Shown one piece after another: positions 10,475 through 19,103 of a stretch of DNA of 64,000 nt (within the stretch, counting starts at the first letter, position 1; the number at the start of each line of letters is the position of its first letter). Below the pieces are notes generated by a model that worked only from the letters and a program-made list of their open reading frames with translations, had not been told where the DNA came from and did no database searches. The stretch is from UTCFX2 sp963726375. GTDB lineage: Bacteria > Chloroflexota > Anaerolineae > Anaerolineales > UBA4823. Where the stretch lies: positions 682,001-746,000 of the forward strand of contig CAVSCE010000008.1 of assembly GCA_963726375.1 (NCBI GenBank). The letters are read 5' to 3'. Both the position numbers and the translations under genes were made by a program.

Positions 10475-12424
10475 GTGAGCAGAGCATATTATTCAGCGTC
10501 CATCCCGGTTTTTTTGAAACAAGACCCTTCCATTATCATGGGGAAATTAACCAACCAGCCTGGTTTTGCTGCTGACGATTTATTAAGGTATTCATGGAAA
10601 AAGACTATTGAAATTCTCAGAACGACACTTGAAGGTTTGATCGGAACTGTATACCTAGAATTCAGCATACCCAGGATGGGGAAGAGAGTTGACGCGATCC
10701 TACTAGCCAGCGGTATTGTTTTTATTATCGAATTTAAGGTTGGAAAAAGCGGCTATTCCCGGGAGGATTTGGAACAGGTAATGGATTATGCTTTAGACCT
10801 GAAGAACTTCCATGAGACCAGTCATGGACTTCCGATCGTACCGATTTTATTAGCCACTCATGCTGAGCCTGAAGAATGTGTAATAACCAGATTTCAAGAT
10901 GATGTATTCCAACCAATAAAATCAAACGAATCGATTTTAAGACCGCAGTTGGATCTATGTTTGCGAAAAATCCCAAACAGCCAAATAATTCCTGATGAAT
11001 GGGAGAATGGACGGTATAAACCTACCCCGACGATAATTGAGGCTGCTCAAGCGTTGTATCAAGGCCATAATATCAAGGAAATTTCACGATCTGATGCGGG
11101 TGCAATTAACCTGAGCGAAACATCCGAAGCAGTCTATCAGATCATAAACCAAGCAAAAAGGAACCGCGAGAAAGCCATTTGTTTTATCACTGGTGTCCCG
11201 GGAGCAGGGAAAACTTTGGCGGGGTTAAATATTGCGAACAGCCAATTACAAATGGGTGAAGATGAACACTCCGTATTCTTGTCTGGCAATGGCCCGCTAG
11301 TTAATGTTCTTCGAGAAGCGTTGGTACGAGAGGAAATGGATAAAGACATAAAGCGAAAAGATGCAGCTCGCAAAGCAGAGGTGTTTATACAGAATATCCA
11401 CCACTTCCGTGACGAATATTATGAGAAACCTATTGCCCCACCTGATCGAGTTGTTGTATTCGACGAAGCCCAGCGTGCCTGGACCGGTGAAATGACAGCA
11501 CAATTCATGAAAAAGAAGCGTGGAGTGGTTGATTTCTCGATGTCAGAACCTGAGTTCTTAATTCATGTGATGGATCGACATCCAGATTGGGCAGTGATCA
11601 TCTGTCTGATAGGAGGAGGGCAAGAAATCAATACAGGAGAAGCTGGCTTGAAAGAGTGGTTTGTTGCGCTGCAGCAGCATTTCCCAAAATGGAAGGTGTA
11701 TGTGTCAAGGCAACTCAAAGATGCTGAATACTTATCAGGCCAGGATCCTGAAGATATCATCTTATCGACTCAATTACAAATAGAGGATCGCCTGCATCTT
11801 GCTGTATCCGTTCGGTCTTATCGATCTGAAAAAGTCTCAGCTTTGATCAAAGCGGTGCTTGACTGTGAATTGGATCACGCAAAAGAATTATATTCTCTAG
11901 TAAAACCTCATTATCCTATCTACTTAACGTGTGACATATCTGTTGCCAGGAATTGGGTTCGCGAAAGGGCTCGAGGAAGTGAACGCTTTGGTCTGCTGGC
12001 AAGTTCTGGTGGATTAAGATTACGACCAGAAGGTGTTTTTGTGAAAGCTGATATTGAAGTTGAACAATGGTTCCTGAACGATCGTGATGACGTCCGTTCA
12101 TCGTTTGCCTTAGAGGGAAATGCCACAGAATTTGATATCCAAGGGTTGGAATTGGATTGGACAATTGTCGCTTGGGATGCGGATTTAAGATACTTTATAA
12201 ACGAATGGCAATACAGGTCATTCAAAGGGAGCAAATGGCAAACTGTAAATGACACAACCCGTCGGCTGTATTTGAAGAATTCGTACAGGGTTCTGCTTAC
12301 TCGTGCACGACAGGGGATGATAATTTTTATCCCCAAAGGTGACGCAGGGGATCCGACGCGTCTGCCGATATTCTATGAAGGCACGTACGAATACTTAAAG
12401 CTAATTGGATTACCAATTATCTAA
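10475..12424 (+). CDS. PD-(D/E)XK nuclease fused to DUF2075 (Schlafen group 3-like) helicase
   Basis: A ~649-residue protein with an N-terminal nuclease-like domain and a superfamily 1-type helicase/ATPase. The nuclease motif is D73 (GKRVDAIL) followed by E86-x-K88 (IIEFKVG). The ATPase has Walker A GVPGAGKT at residues ~240-247 and Walker B VVVFDEAQ at ~327-333, then the late motifs VSVRSYRSEK and NSYRVLLTRARQG typical of DUF2075. I prefer GTG at 10475, because GGAG lies 6 bases upstream, over TTG at 10463. The gene is intact and clearly more AT-rich than its neighbours, which suggests horizontal transfer. Proteins of this family occur near restriction and phage-defence genes, so a role in nucleic-acid defence is plausible but inferred. 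Confidence 0.8.
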   Translation: MSRAYYSASIPVFLKQDPSIIMGKLTNQPGFAADDLLRYSWKKTIEILRTTLEGLIGTVYLEFSIPRMGKRVDAILLASGIVFIIEFKVGKSGYSREDLEQVMDYALDLKNFHETSHGLPIVPILLATHAEPEECVITRFQDDVFQPIKSNESILRPQLDLCLRKIPNSQIIPDEWENGRYKPTPTIIEAAQALYQGHNIKEISRSDAGAINLSETSEAVYQIINQAKRNREKAICFITGVPGAGKTLAGLNIANSQLQMGEDEHSVFLSGNGPLVNVLREALVREEMDKDIKRKDAARKAEVFIQNIHHFRDEYYEKPIAPPDRVVVFDEAQRAWTGEMTAQFMKKKRGVVDFSMSEPEFLIHVMDRHPDWAVIICLIGGGQEINTGEAGLKEWFVALQQHFPKWKVYVSRQLKDAEYLSGQDPEDIILSTQLQIEDRLHLAVSVRSYRSEKVSALIKAVLDCELDHAKELYSLVKPHYPIYLTCDISVARNWVRERARGSERFGLLASSGGLRLRPEGVFVKADIEVEQWFLNDRDDVRSSFALEGNATEFDIQGLELDWTIVAWDADLRYFINEWQYRSFKGSKWQTVNDTTRRLYLKNSYRVLLTRARQGMIIFIPKGDAGDPTRLPIFYEGTYEYLKLIGLPII

Positions 12425-12570
12425 GATCAAAGACGTGTCTGGGTGAAATCACAATGATATTTTCTTCAATCATATGACCATAGCAGGATAATATATATTT
12501 ATGATTGGCTGATTACACCATTTTGAAGGAGTAAAAGCATTTGATGGAGATCGAAGGGGGGTTTCAGCAC

Positions 12571-12580
12571 GTGATATAAT
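12571..12580 (+). promoter_or_regulatory. extended -10 promoter element
   Basis: TATAAT at 12575-12580 preceded by TGA (TG-N extended -10), about 72 bases before the lipoprotein start. No clear -35 is present, as is usual for extended -10 promoters. The 12425-12570 stretch upstream is AT-rich non-coding sequence with nothing else recognisable. Confidence 0.5.
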
Positions 12581-12651
12581 GCCCAAAGTTTTCGCCCTCA
12601 TCCTGGTGATTTATTGTTGTGTTAAAAAAACCGAATTCGAAAGGGCATCTG

Positions 12652-13311
12652 ATGAAAAAAGACAAACAAATAAACCGATGGATTTTGCTTGGGGGGCTTA
12701 TCCTGATCATCGCATCCGCGGCGGCATGCAATTCGAATCAGGTGGAAGTGCCGCCGACAGCAGATCTAGAAGCACAGGTGGTGGAACGCGTGGCGCAGAC
12801 TCTGACCGCGGTGGCTTACAACCAACCCACCAGCACGAGCACGGCTGTCCCGCTTCCCAGTCCAACGATGACCGCCACGGCCCTCCCGAGCGAGCCCCCA
12901 GCCCCGACGGCGACGCCGGCTGCATCGGCAACAATCTCTGAACCTGCTGCGCCGTCCTGTTTGAAGCTGATCGAGCCGAAGAACGGGGCAAGCCTGCCCG
13001 CAACCGGCAATCAAAATTTCGAATGGGAAGCGCATCCACAGGCTTCGCAATACCTTCTGGAGATCAAGCCGCCTCCATATCATTTCAATCAAAGCTTTGA
13101 GAGCACGGAAACCAGCTTAAACCGCTGGCTGGACACCCTGCCCTGGGCTGGAGACTATGCCTGGCATGTCATCGCACTGGATGCCAGCGGGGAACCCATC
13201 TGCACCAGCGGAGATAATACGTTCAGCAAGCCGAAGTTCGTCCCAACTGCGACGCCCAAGGGTGTGGGCCCTAGAAATCCAACGACTATCGCGCCGACCT
13301 GCGCGCCATAG
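12652..13311 (+). CDS. lipoprotein with Thr/Pro-rich linker
   Basis: A 219-residue exported protein of unknown function. The N-terminus is a lipoprotein signal (basic MKKDK, hydrophobic core GGLILIIASAAAC, cysteine at the end), so it should be anchored on the outer face of the membrane. A long Thr/Ser/Pro linker follows, common in Chloroflexota lipoproteins. A C-terminal domain with an Ig/fibronectin-like look contains FEWEAHPQASQYLLEI and DYAWHVIALDASG, the pattern of carbohydrate- or surface-associated beta-sandwich domains. The start at 12652 has GAAAGG upstream; an in-frame upstream ATG at 12619 would spoil the signal peptide. No partner is evident. Confidence 0.7.
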   Translation: MKKDKQINRWILLGGLILIIASAAACNSNQVEVPPTADLEAQVVERVAQTLTAVAYNQPTSTSTAVPLPSPTMTATALPSEPPAPTATPAASATISEPAAPSCLKLIEPKNGASLPATGNQNFEWEAHPQASQYLLEIKPPPYHFNQSFESTETSLNRWLDTLPWAGDYAWHVIALDASGEPICTSGDNTFSKPKFVPTATPKGVGPRNPTTIAPTCAP

Positions 13312-13320
13312 CATTAACGT

Positions 13321-13828
13321 TTATTCCGGTCGATACGGGGCCTGCTCGTCAAGATCGCCGACGAATTCGGGCAGGTCTGCATGCCCCAGGTTCTGGCGGA
13401 TGGCCATGTTTTCGCCGGTGTGGTACCAGTAGTGATAGATCACTCGCTGGAGCAGCGATCCGTAGATGTAGTCCGAAAGACGGCCTTCTCGGAAGACCCG
13501 CTCCAGCAGTTTCTTTGAATTCGAGGGTTTCGAGCCAGGGATCTGCAGCGGCGGTGATCGCGGTCCAGGCAGCCAGCATCTCGTCCAGCGGCGGCGTGCT
13601 GGCGGGAGCCTTGTAGGCGAACAGGCTGTCGATATCGGGGTATAAAATCCGACCCTGGGCGTAAACCAAGAAGTAGCGCTGTTCCTGCCAGGCCAGGTGC
13701 CCGACGTTCCAGCTGATGCAGTTCAGCGGGAGGAAGCGCTGGCGAGCCTCTAAATCGGTCAAACCGAGGAGGGCGCGCTTGAATTCGGTGCGGGTGAAAC
13801 GTAACTGATTGACTAAGGGGTGGGGCAT
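13321..13828 (-). CDS. DinB-like putative metal-dependent hydrolase
   Basis: A four-helix DinB/YfiT superfamily protein of ~169 residues. Putative metal-binding histidines are in WNVGHLAWQEQ and in HYWYHTGE...LGHADLP near the C-terminus. This family includes bacillithiol and mycothiol S-transferases and maleylpyruvate isomerase, but nothing here fixes the substrate. The frame changes near 13510 (ETL to NSKKLLERV). The true stop is TAA at 13321-13323, which closes the C-terminus EFVGDLDEQAPYRPE. The Shine-Dalgarno GAGGGA lies inside a perfect 15-bp hairpin just before the ATG (see 13836-13873). Confidence 0.7.
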
Positions 13829-13835
13829 GTCTTAT

Positions 13836-13873
13836 TCCCTCACAGACTGCTTTTTCCCGCAGTCTGTGAGGGA
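13836..13873 (-). promoter_or_regulatory. 15-bp perfect hairpin covering the DinB-like gene's RBS
   Basis: Arms 13836-13850 and 13859-13873 are perfect inverted repeats of 15 bases around an 8-base loop. On the minus strand the 3' arm ends in GAGGGA, 7 bases before the ATG at 13828, so the hairpin would hide the ribosome binding site. It also lies just after the phosphoglycerate mutase stop codon. The T-rich tail (CCTTTTGTTTATTTT) is on the plus-strand side only, so as a simple terminator it would serve plus-strand transcripts, where no gene ends nearby. Confidence 0.6.
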
Positions 13874-13886
13874 CCTTTTGTTTATT

Positions 13887-15098
13887 TTATGCGCCGTATT
13901 TACCCAGCCGCTCGGCGTGGGCGAGGGCCAGGGGCAGGATATCGACGTGGTGGATTGAGCCGAGCGTACCCGTGAGGCAGGCGGTCTCGCCGAATTTCCC
14001 GGACGGACCGAAGCGGGCGCTGTCCGCGGCAAGGAGGACGGGGACTTTGTGCCAGGTGTGGCGTTTGAGCTTGGCCGGGGTGGCGTGGTCGCCGCTGATC
14101 ACGAGCACGTCCGGCTTCAGATCGAGCAGGATCGGCAATGCCTGATCAACTGTCTCGATCACATGGGCTCGCTCGGCAAATTTACCGTCTTCGCCGTAGC
14201 TGTCGGTCTTCTTGATGTGAATGAAGAAGAAATCGTAATCGTCCCAGAGCTTCTTGACGACTTCAAACTCTTCAGCCGGCGTCTCGGCGGCATGCTCGAT
14301 GACGTCCATCCCAACCAGGCGGGCGACACCTTTGTACATCGGGTAAACCGCGACCGCGGCAGAACGCATTTTAAAAACCTCGGGGAAACGGGGCACGCCG
14401 GGATCCCTGGAGATGCCGCGCAGCAGGCAGGAGTTAGCCGGGGCATGGTCTGCGAGCAGGAGATTGGCTTCGGTCCACCACTGGCGCAGGATCGCGGCGG
14501 TCTTTTCTGAGGCGGGATCTTCGGCTTTGATCGGCAGGGCCGGGACGCCCGTAAGCTGCGGGTCGTTGTCCGGGATCGAGGCGCCAAGCCCTTCGCCGCG
14601 CAGGACAATCACAAAACGGTATTCTTTGACCGGCTCGACGAAGATCTCGACACCGGGGACCCGGATCTGTCGCAGGATCTTCACGCGCTGTTCGCATTCT
14701 TCGGTCGGGATGCGGCCTGCGCGGCGGTCGGTGATGTTCCCGGCTTTGTCCACCGTGCAGAAGTTGGCGCGGATCGCGACATCGTCCGGGCCGAGCTTGA
14801 AGCCGATCCCGAGGGCTTCGAGGACGCCGCGGCCGATCAGAAATTCGAGCGGGTCGTAGCCGAACAGAGCCAGGTGACCGGGTCCGCTGCCGGGACTGAA
14901 GGCGGGGGCGACAACTTCCGATAATCCGAGCGAGGACCGGGCGGTGAGGAGGTCCATGTTGGGGGTGTGCGCGGCTTCCAGCTCGGTCGGACCGCCCGGC
15001 TCGAGAGGAAGCCCGCCAAGGCCGTCCATGACCAGTAAGACTACTTTTGTGCCGTTATCGACGGCCATTTCGTTGATGAGCTTGAGTTTGTTGAGCAT
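13887..15098 (-). CDS. apgM: 2,3-bisphosphoglycerate-independent phosphoglycerate mutase, archaeal type
   Basis: Interconverts 3- and 2-phosphoglycerate in glycolysis and gluconeogenesis without a bisphosphoglycerate cofactor. The 403-residue length and motifs fit the archaeal-type ApgM branch of the alkaline phosphatase superfamily: VVLLVMDGLGG at the N-terminus (metal Asp), the region SPGSGPGHLALFGYDP with the probable nucleophile Ser, RANFCTVD, FFFIHIKKTDSYGEDG, and the late metal site VISGDHATP...HTWHKVPV. The start at 15098 has GAAAGG upstream; the conserved domain begins ~17 residues later. The frame is intact. It stands alone, between a repeat-rich gap and the RBS-hairpin. Confidence 0.92.
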   Translation of the reverse strand: MLNKLKLINEMAVDNGTKVVLLVMDGLGGLPLEPGGPTELEAAHTPNMDLLTARSSLGLSEVVAPAFSPGSGPGHLALFGYDPLEFLIGRGVLEALGIGFKLGPDDVAIRANFCTVDKAGNITDRRAGRIPTEECEQRVKILRQIRVPGVEIFVEPVKEYRFVIVLRGEGLGASIPDNDPQLTGVPALPIKAEDPASEKTAAILRQWWTEANLLLADHAPANSCLLRGISRDPGVPRFPEVFKMRSAAVAVYPMYKGVARLVGMDVIEHAAETPAEEFEVVKKLWDDYDFFFIHIKKTDSYGEDGKFAERAHVIETVDQALPILLDLKPDVLVISGDHATPAKLKRHTWHKVPVLLAADSARFGPSGKFGETACLTGTLGSIHHVDILPLALAHAERLGKYGA

Positions 15099-15104
15099 TG
15101 GTTG

Positions 15105-15320
15105 GTACCTTTCGGTTTGTTGGTGGTTGGTTAGTTATTGGTTGTTGGTGGTTGGTTATTGGTGGTTGGTTGTTAGTAGTTAGCATTTAGCTGTTAGCTG
15201 TTAGCTGTTAGCTGGTAGCTGTTGGCCATTGGCTGTCCCCTGCGTTGGGTGCTATTTGCTGATCGGTAATTGCTTTATGCCTATGGCTCATTGCCAATTG
15301 CCAACTGCTAACTGCAGACC
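15105..15320. repeat. degenerate TGGTTGG and TTAGCTG simple repeats
   Basis: The 328-base gap before apgM (15099-15426) holds no gene. Bases 15117-15175 are a degenerate T/G tract built from TTGGTGGTTGGTTA-like units. Next come four perfect tandem copies of the heptamer TTAGCTG (15187-15214) with decayed copies on both sides, then a fading set of TTGCCAATTGCCAACTGCTAACTGC-like units to about 15318. The rest of the gap (15321-15426) shows nothing clear. The tract is strongly strand-asymmetric in G and C. Confidence 0.75.
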
Positions 15321-15426
15321 GCTGCAATCTATCTGCTTGAAAATGCCAGACAATTTTACCTGAGTTTTCAAGGTTAAGAGGCGGATGCTGGATGATGGTC
15401 AGGAAAGGATCAAGCAAGCCGCCCGA

Positions 15427-16599
15427 TTAAAGCCTGGCGATGACCCGAGTATACATCGCGCACGCATCAACAATCTGGCTCAGCTCGCATCTCTCGTCGA
15501 GCATATGGGCGAGTTTGTGGTCGCCGGGGCCAAAGCCGATCGTGGGGATGCCCAAGCGGACGGTTGCTACGGCGTTGGTGCTGAAATCCCAATAATCGAA
15601 TTGGTCAGGGAGGCGCCCAAACGTCTCCATAAAAGCCGCGATGAACAGCCTGGAAAGCTCATGATCCAGGTCGATCTCCCAGGCGGTGTGAAGCGGATGA
15701 TAAACCAACTCTTCGCCTGTCCACGTCTTCCGGTGGAGTGTGTCAAATTCCCAGGCAGCGTTTTTCCCTGCGACAATCCCATTCAATTCGTTTTCAACAG
15801 CCTGAACCGTTTCCCCCAGGACCATCCTGCGGTCCAGGTAGACCTCGCACTCCGATGGGACCGCGTTCAGGGAGGCGCTCCTGCTGGAGATCCGCGACAG
15901 GACGAGCGTGCCTTTCATGCCGCCCTGAAGCATCAGATCGCGGTTGGTTTTTTCGACGCGCTGGATGATCTCGGCCATCTCGTAGATCGCGTTAACCCCT
16001 TTTTCGGGGGCGGAGCCGTGGGCCGAGACGCCTCTCGTTTTGATGGTCGCCTGAGCTTTGCCTTTATGCCCTGTGGTGATGAGATTGTACGAGGGCTCGC
16101 AGATCACGGCGAAATCCGGCAGGATGCCGGCTTCGGCGAGCAAATGCCCCAACCCGACGCCGTCGCAATATTCTTCGTCAACGGTACAGGAGACGAAGAC
16201 GGTTTTCCCAGAGAGCAAATCCAGGTCCTTCGCAATCGCCGCAGCATAAACTGAAGCTGCGATGCTGGACTTCATGTCGACTGAGCCCCGACCCCAGAGA
16301 AAACCGTCAAGAATTTCCCCGCTGAAGGGCGGCACCGCCCACTGGTCAGCATCGTTGACTGTGACCGTATCCATGTGTGAATCAAAAAGGATGGTCCGCT
16401 CACCTTTACCGATGCGCCCGACGACATTGCCAAAACGGTCGATGTTGACGTCCTCATAACCTAAAGAATTCATTTTGGACGCGATGAACCCGGCAAGCTG
16501 AGCTTCTTGCCCGGAAAAACTCTCAATTCGGACCAGGTCCTGCGCAAAACTCAAGAGATCCCGGCTCACATCCTGCCCATCCATCAATAATTTGCGCAT
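15427..16599 (-). CDS. M20 family metallohydrolase, YgeY-like
   Basis: A 390-residue zinc-dependent amidohydrolase/peptidase of the M20 family. Metal and catalytic motifs are FDSHMDTV, GRGSVDMK, the general-base segment TVDEEY, and CEPSYN. The C-terminal half (YWDFSTNAVATVRLGIPTIGFGPGD) matches the YgeY branch, annotated in databases as a selenium-metabolism-linked hydrolase, but no selenium genes are visible here. It probably cleaves an amide or peptide bond in a small cytosolic substrate. The frame is intact. A cluster of AAATTGG motifs lies 75-180 bases upstream of its start. Confidence 0.8.
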   Translation of the reverse strand: MRKLLMDGQDVSRDLLSFAQDLVRIESFSGQEAQLAGFIASKMNSLGYEDVNIDRFGNVVGRIGKGERTILFDSHMDTVTVNDADQWAVPPFSGEILDGFLWGRGSVDMKSSIAASVYAAAIAKDLDLLSGKTVFVSCTVDEEYCDGVGLGHLLAEAGILPDFAVICEPSYNLITTGHKGKAQATIKTRGVSAHGSAPEKGVNAIYEMAEIIQRVEKTNRDLMLQGGMKGTLVLSRISSRSASLNAVPSECEVYLDRRMVLGETVQAVENELNGIVAGKNAAWEFDTLHRKTWTGEELVYHPLHTAWEIDLDHELSRLFIAAFMETFGRLPDQFDYWDFSTNAVATVRLGIPTIGFGPGDHKLAHMLDERCELSQIVDACAMYTRVIARL

Positions 16600-16673
16600 G
16601 TCCTAACTTCCCATTTTTCTATCTTGAAGGCATATTCAATACAAGTATAAGCAGATGATGTCAAGCAGCCAAC

Positions 16674-16781
16674 CCCCAATTTGAAAATCAACATTGGTTA
16701 AATGCTTAGGAAAACCATGATCCCGCGAAATTGGGGATATGGGAACAACAATGCATCCAATTTCTAACAGCAAATTGGATG
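16674..16781. promoter_or_regulatory. cluster of four AAATTGG sites, including a 10-bp inverted repeat
   Basis: Four copies of the 7-mer AAATTGG lie in alternating orientation: CCCCAATTT at 16674-16682, AAATTGGGG at 16728-16736, ATCCAATTT at 16755-16763 and AAATTGGAT at 16772-16780. The last two form a perfect inverted repeat (10 bp with the flanking C/G pair, 8-base spacer). The cluster lies between the M20 gene (start 16599) and the beta-grasp gene (stop 16873), both on the minus strand, so it could be an operator for the M20 gene. There is no T run, so it is not a typical terminator. The remaining bases of this 273-base gap hold nothing I recognise. Confidence 0.4.
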
Positions 16782-16872
16782 AATTGTCCTGCAGAGCCGA
16801 TGGGTTAATAATCTAATTTATGGATGAACAAAATCCGGACCGGGGAAATCCAGCGAAACTTGAAAACCCCAG

Positions 16873-17196
16873 CTACATGCTGAGAACAGGCATGTCCAGG
16901 CCGAACAAACCGATACGATCGCCGTGATTCAGCTCAAAATTCAAATCCCAATCATCCACTTTTGAGCCTGCTTGTGGCAGGTCATACAGATCTGGATGCA
17001 GATGGCGGGTTGCTAAAAGACGGGAGTTATAAAAGACATGGTAGATCTCTTCCCTGGGGATCTCAAGACGTTCCAACATCAATGCCAACGTTTCTGAGGA
17101 TGGCAAATCTACATGAATTACATTTTGGCCCATTTGAGAAGTATGGCGATGATATCTGCGAAGAAGCCGTCCATAGAGATGTATTTCAACATTCAT
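16873..17196 (-). CDS. ubiquitin-like (MoaD/ThiS-type beta-grasp) small protein
   Basis: A 107-residue protein that starts with a strand (VEIHLYGRLLRRY), has the middle segment VIHVDLPSSETLALMLERLEIPREEIYHVFYNSRLL, and ends with GDRIGLFGLDMPVLSM. This is the strand-helix-strand order of MoaD/ThiS-like beta-grasp proteins. The C-terminal Gly-Gly needed for sulfur transfer is absent, so a sulfur-carrier role is unlikely. I place the start at ATG 17196, with GGAAG upstream; TTG at 17211 is less likely. No molybdopterin or thiamine genes are nearby. The function is unknown. Confidence 0.55.
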   Translation of the reverse strand: MNVEIHLYGRLLRRYHRHTSQMGQNVIHVDLPSSETLALMLERLEIPREEIYHVFYNSRLLATRHLHPDLYDLPQAGSKVDDWDLNFELNHGDRIGLFGLDMPVLSM

Positions 17197-17389
17197 TGTA
17201 GGATCTTCCAATTCACACGAATAAATTCTGAAAAGCCCGGAGTTCCTGACTAGTAATTACACGAGTATTATACTCTTAATTATCTTAATACCTGATGAGT
17301 AATTTATGAATTTGAGACATGGTAAGATTGGTTTGAATCCTCGTCTCTTCTGATCGAGAAATTCGCGGAATTTGGTCGTAATATTTATT

Positions 17390-18962
17390 ATGATAAGAAA
17401 TCTTCTTCTTCACGGCCTGTTATTTACGATCCTGGCTGCAACCAGCTGCGGCGGACAGCGACCCATTCCGACCGCCACGCCGCACATCACCGCCACGACA
17501 GCTCCAGCAACAGAAAATGCCCTGAGGAGTTCCGGGATTACCGCCCAGCAGCCCGGCTCCCACAGCTTCTCGTACGCCAAAAAGCCCGGATGAGCCGGAA
17601 CATCAGATTTCTCACTTCGCCAGCCCGCAGGAGGACCGCACCCGATACCGGCTCGAGGCAAGCCTGGATTATCGCGGCCATTTTCTCGAGGTAGCAGAAC
17701 AGATCAGCTATACAAACACGACCCCGGAAACCCTTGGGAAAATCCCGCTTGTCGTGGAGGCGCTGCGCTATCCAGGGACGTTCGTGCCGGGGAAGATGTA
17801 CGATGCAAATGGAGAGCGGATCCTGCAGTATCGGATCCAGGGGACGACATTAACCGTGGTTCTACCTTCGGAATTGAAGCCTGGTGAGAAGACAAGTATT
17901 TCACTTAACTACGGGTTGAAACTGCTGGACATCAACGAGCTTCCACAGCTGCGCCCCTACCCGCTCGGCTACAACGACCTGCAGGCTAATTTTGGAGACT
18001 GGTACCCTTTCATCCCGCCCTATGACCCCACTGACGGATGGCTGGTTCACGAGCCGGCCGTCTACGGCGAGCACCTGGTTTATGAACCTGCAGATTTTGA
18101 AGTCGCGATTGAGATCCCAGAAGGCCAAGGGAATCTGGTGATCGCGGCGCCAGAGCCTGGAATCCCAGACGGGAGCATTCTCCGTTTCCAGCAAGAGGCC
18201 AGGCGCAATTTTGCCTGGTCGGTCAGCCCTCATTATGAGGTACTGACACAGACCGTGCAGATCCCCGGCGGCGGGAGCGTGCTCGCGGCGAGCTACTTTT
18301 TCCCATTTCATGCCGAGGCCGGTAAGAGCCTGCTCGACAGCATGGCAAAGGCGCTGACGATTTACTCCGGACTGTTTGGGGCTTATCCACACGAATTGGT
18401 CGCGGGGGTGCAGGCGGATTTCATCGACGGGATGGAATACGACGGGCTGTATTTCTTGAGCACGGATTACTACAACTGGCACAAGGACGAAGCGGAAGAT
18501 TTCTTGAAAGTCCTTGGTGCGCATGAGACCGCCCACCAGTGGTGGATGGGGTTGGTCGGCAGCGACCAGGCACTGGAGCCCTGGCTGGATGAGGCACTCT
18601 GCACCTACAGCGAGCTCCTGTTTTTTGAAGAAGCTTATCCGGAGGCGCTTGACTGGTGGTGGACCTACCGGGTGAATTACTACGAGCCGGAGGGATGGGT
18701 GGATATCGCGATTTATGACGCCCCGCAGGCGGCAAACCAGTACCGGATGTATCGGGACCCGGTTTACCTGAGGGGGGCGCTTTTCATGCAGGAGCTGAGG
18801 GATGCGATGGGGGACGAAGCTTTTTTTGCGGCGCTGAGGGAGTATGCGAGGCGCTACGCGTTTCGGCAGGCGAATGGAAGGGGGTTTTGGGAAATTTTCG
18901 GCGATCAGCCGGGGCTGGAACTTGCGGCTCTTCAAGCGAAGTACTTTGGAAAGGTAGAATAA
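17390..18962 (+). CDS. M1-family zinc metallopeptidase, lipoprotein
   Basis: A membrane-anchored extracellular aminopeptidase-like enzyme. The N-terminus MIRNLLLHGLLFTILAATSC is a lipoprotein signal followed by a Thr-rich linker. The C-terminal part carries the M1 zinc motif HETAH, then exactly 18 residues, then Glu (in WLDEALC), with the typical HQWWMG. Upstream, a beta-rich N-terminal domain (LEVAEQISYTNTT...) resembles that of M1 enzymes. The frame changes near 17578-17582 in an A run; a one-base correction joins SYAK to PDEPEHQI. The reconstructed length is ~524 residues, shorter than PepN and typical of Chloroflexota M1 homologues without the ERAP1-like C-domain. It would process peptides outside the cell. 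Substrate preference is unknown. Confidence 0.82.
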
Positions 18963-19103
18963 CCCCAGATACCAGCGGAGACAGGATCTTTTGCCGGGAA
19001 GCACATCGTCGATCGCGCGGGGTAAAGAAAACCTGGAGATGATGGGGTAGCGCTCAGGATCAGGCCAGAAAGCAATGGCCGTGCCTCGGCATCGTGCAAA
19101 CCC

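Noticed and set aside
13836..13873. Simple terminator of apgM
   Set aside because: There is no T run on the minus-strand 3' side; the stem overlaps the next gene's ribosome site instead.
15105..15320. CRISPR array
   Set aside because: The repeats are too short and are adjacent without unique spacers; there are no cas genes.
16873..17196. MoaD or ThiS sulfur carrier
   Set aside because: The fold looks similar, but there is no C-terminal Gly-Gly and no molybdopterin or thiamine genes nearby.
17901..19004. 367-codon open frame antisense to the M1 peptidase
   Set aside because: The plus-strand peptidase has clear motifs; the antisense product shows no recognisable domain.
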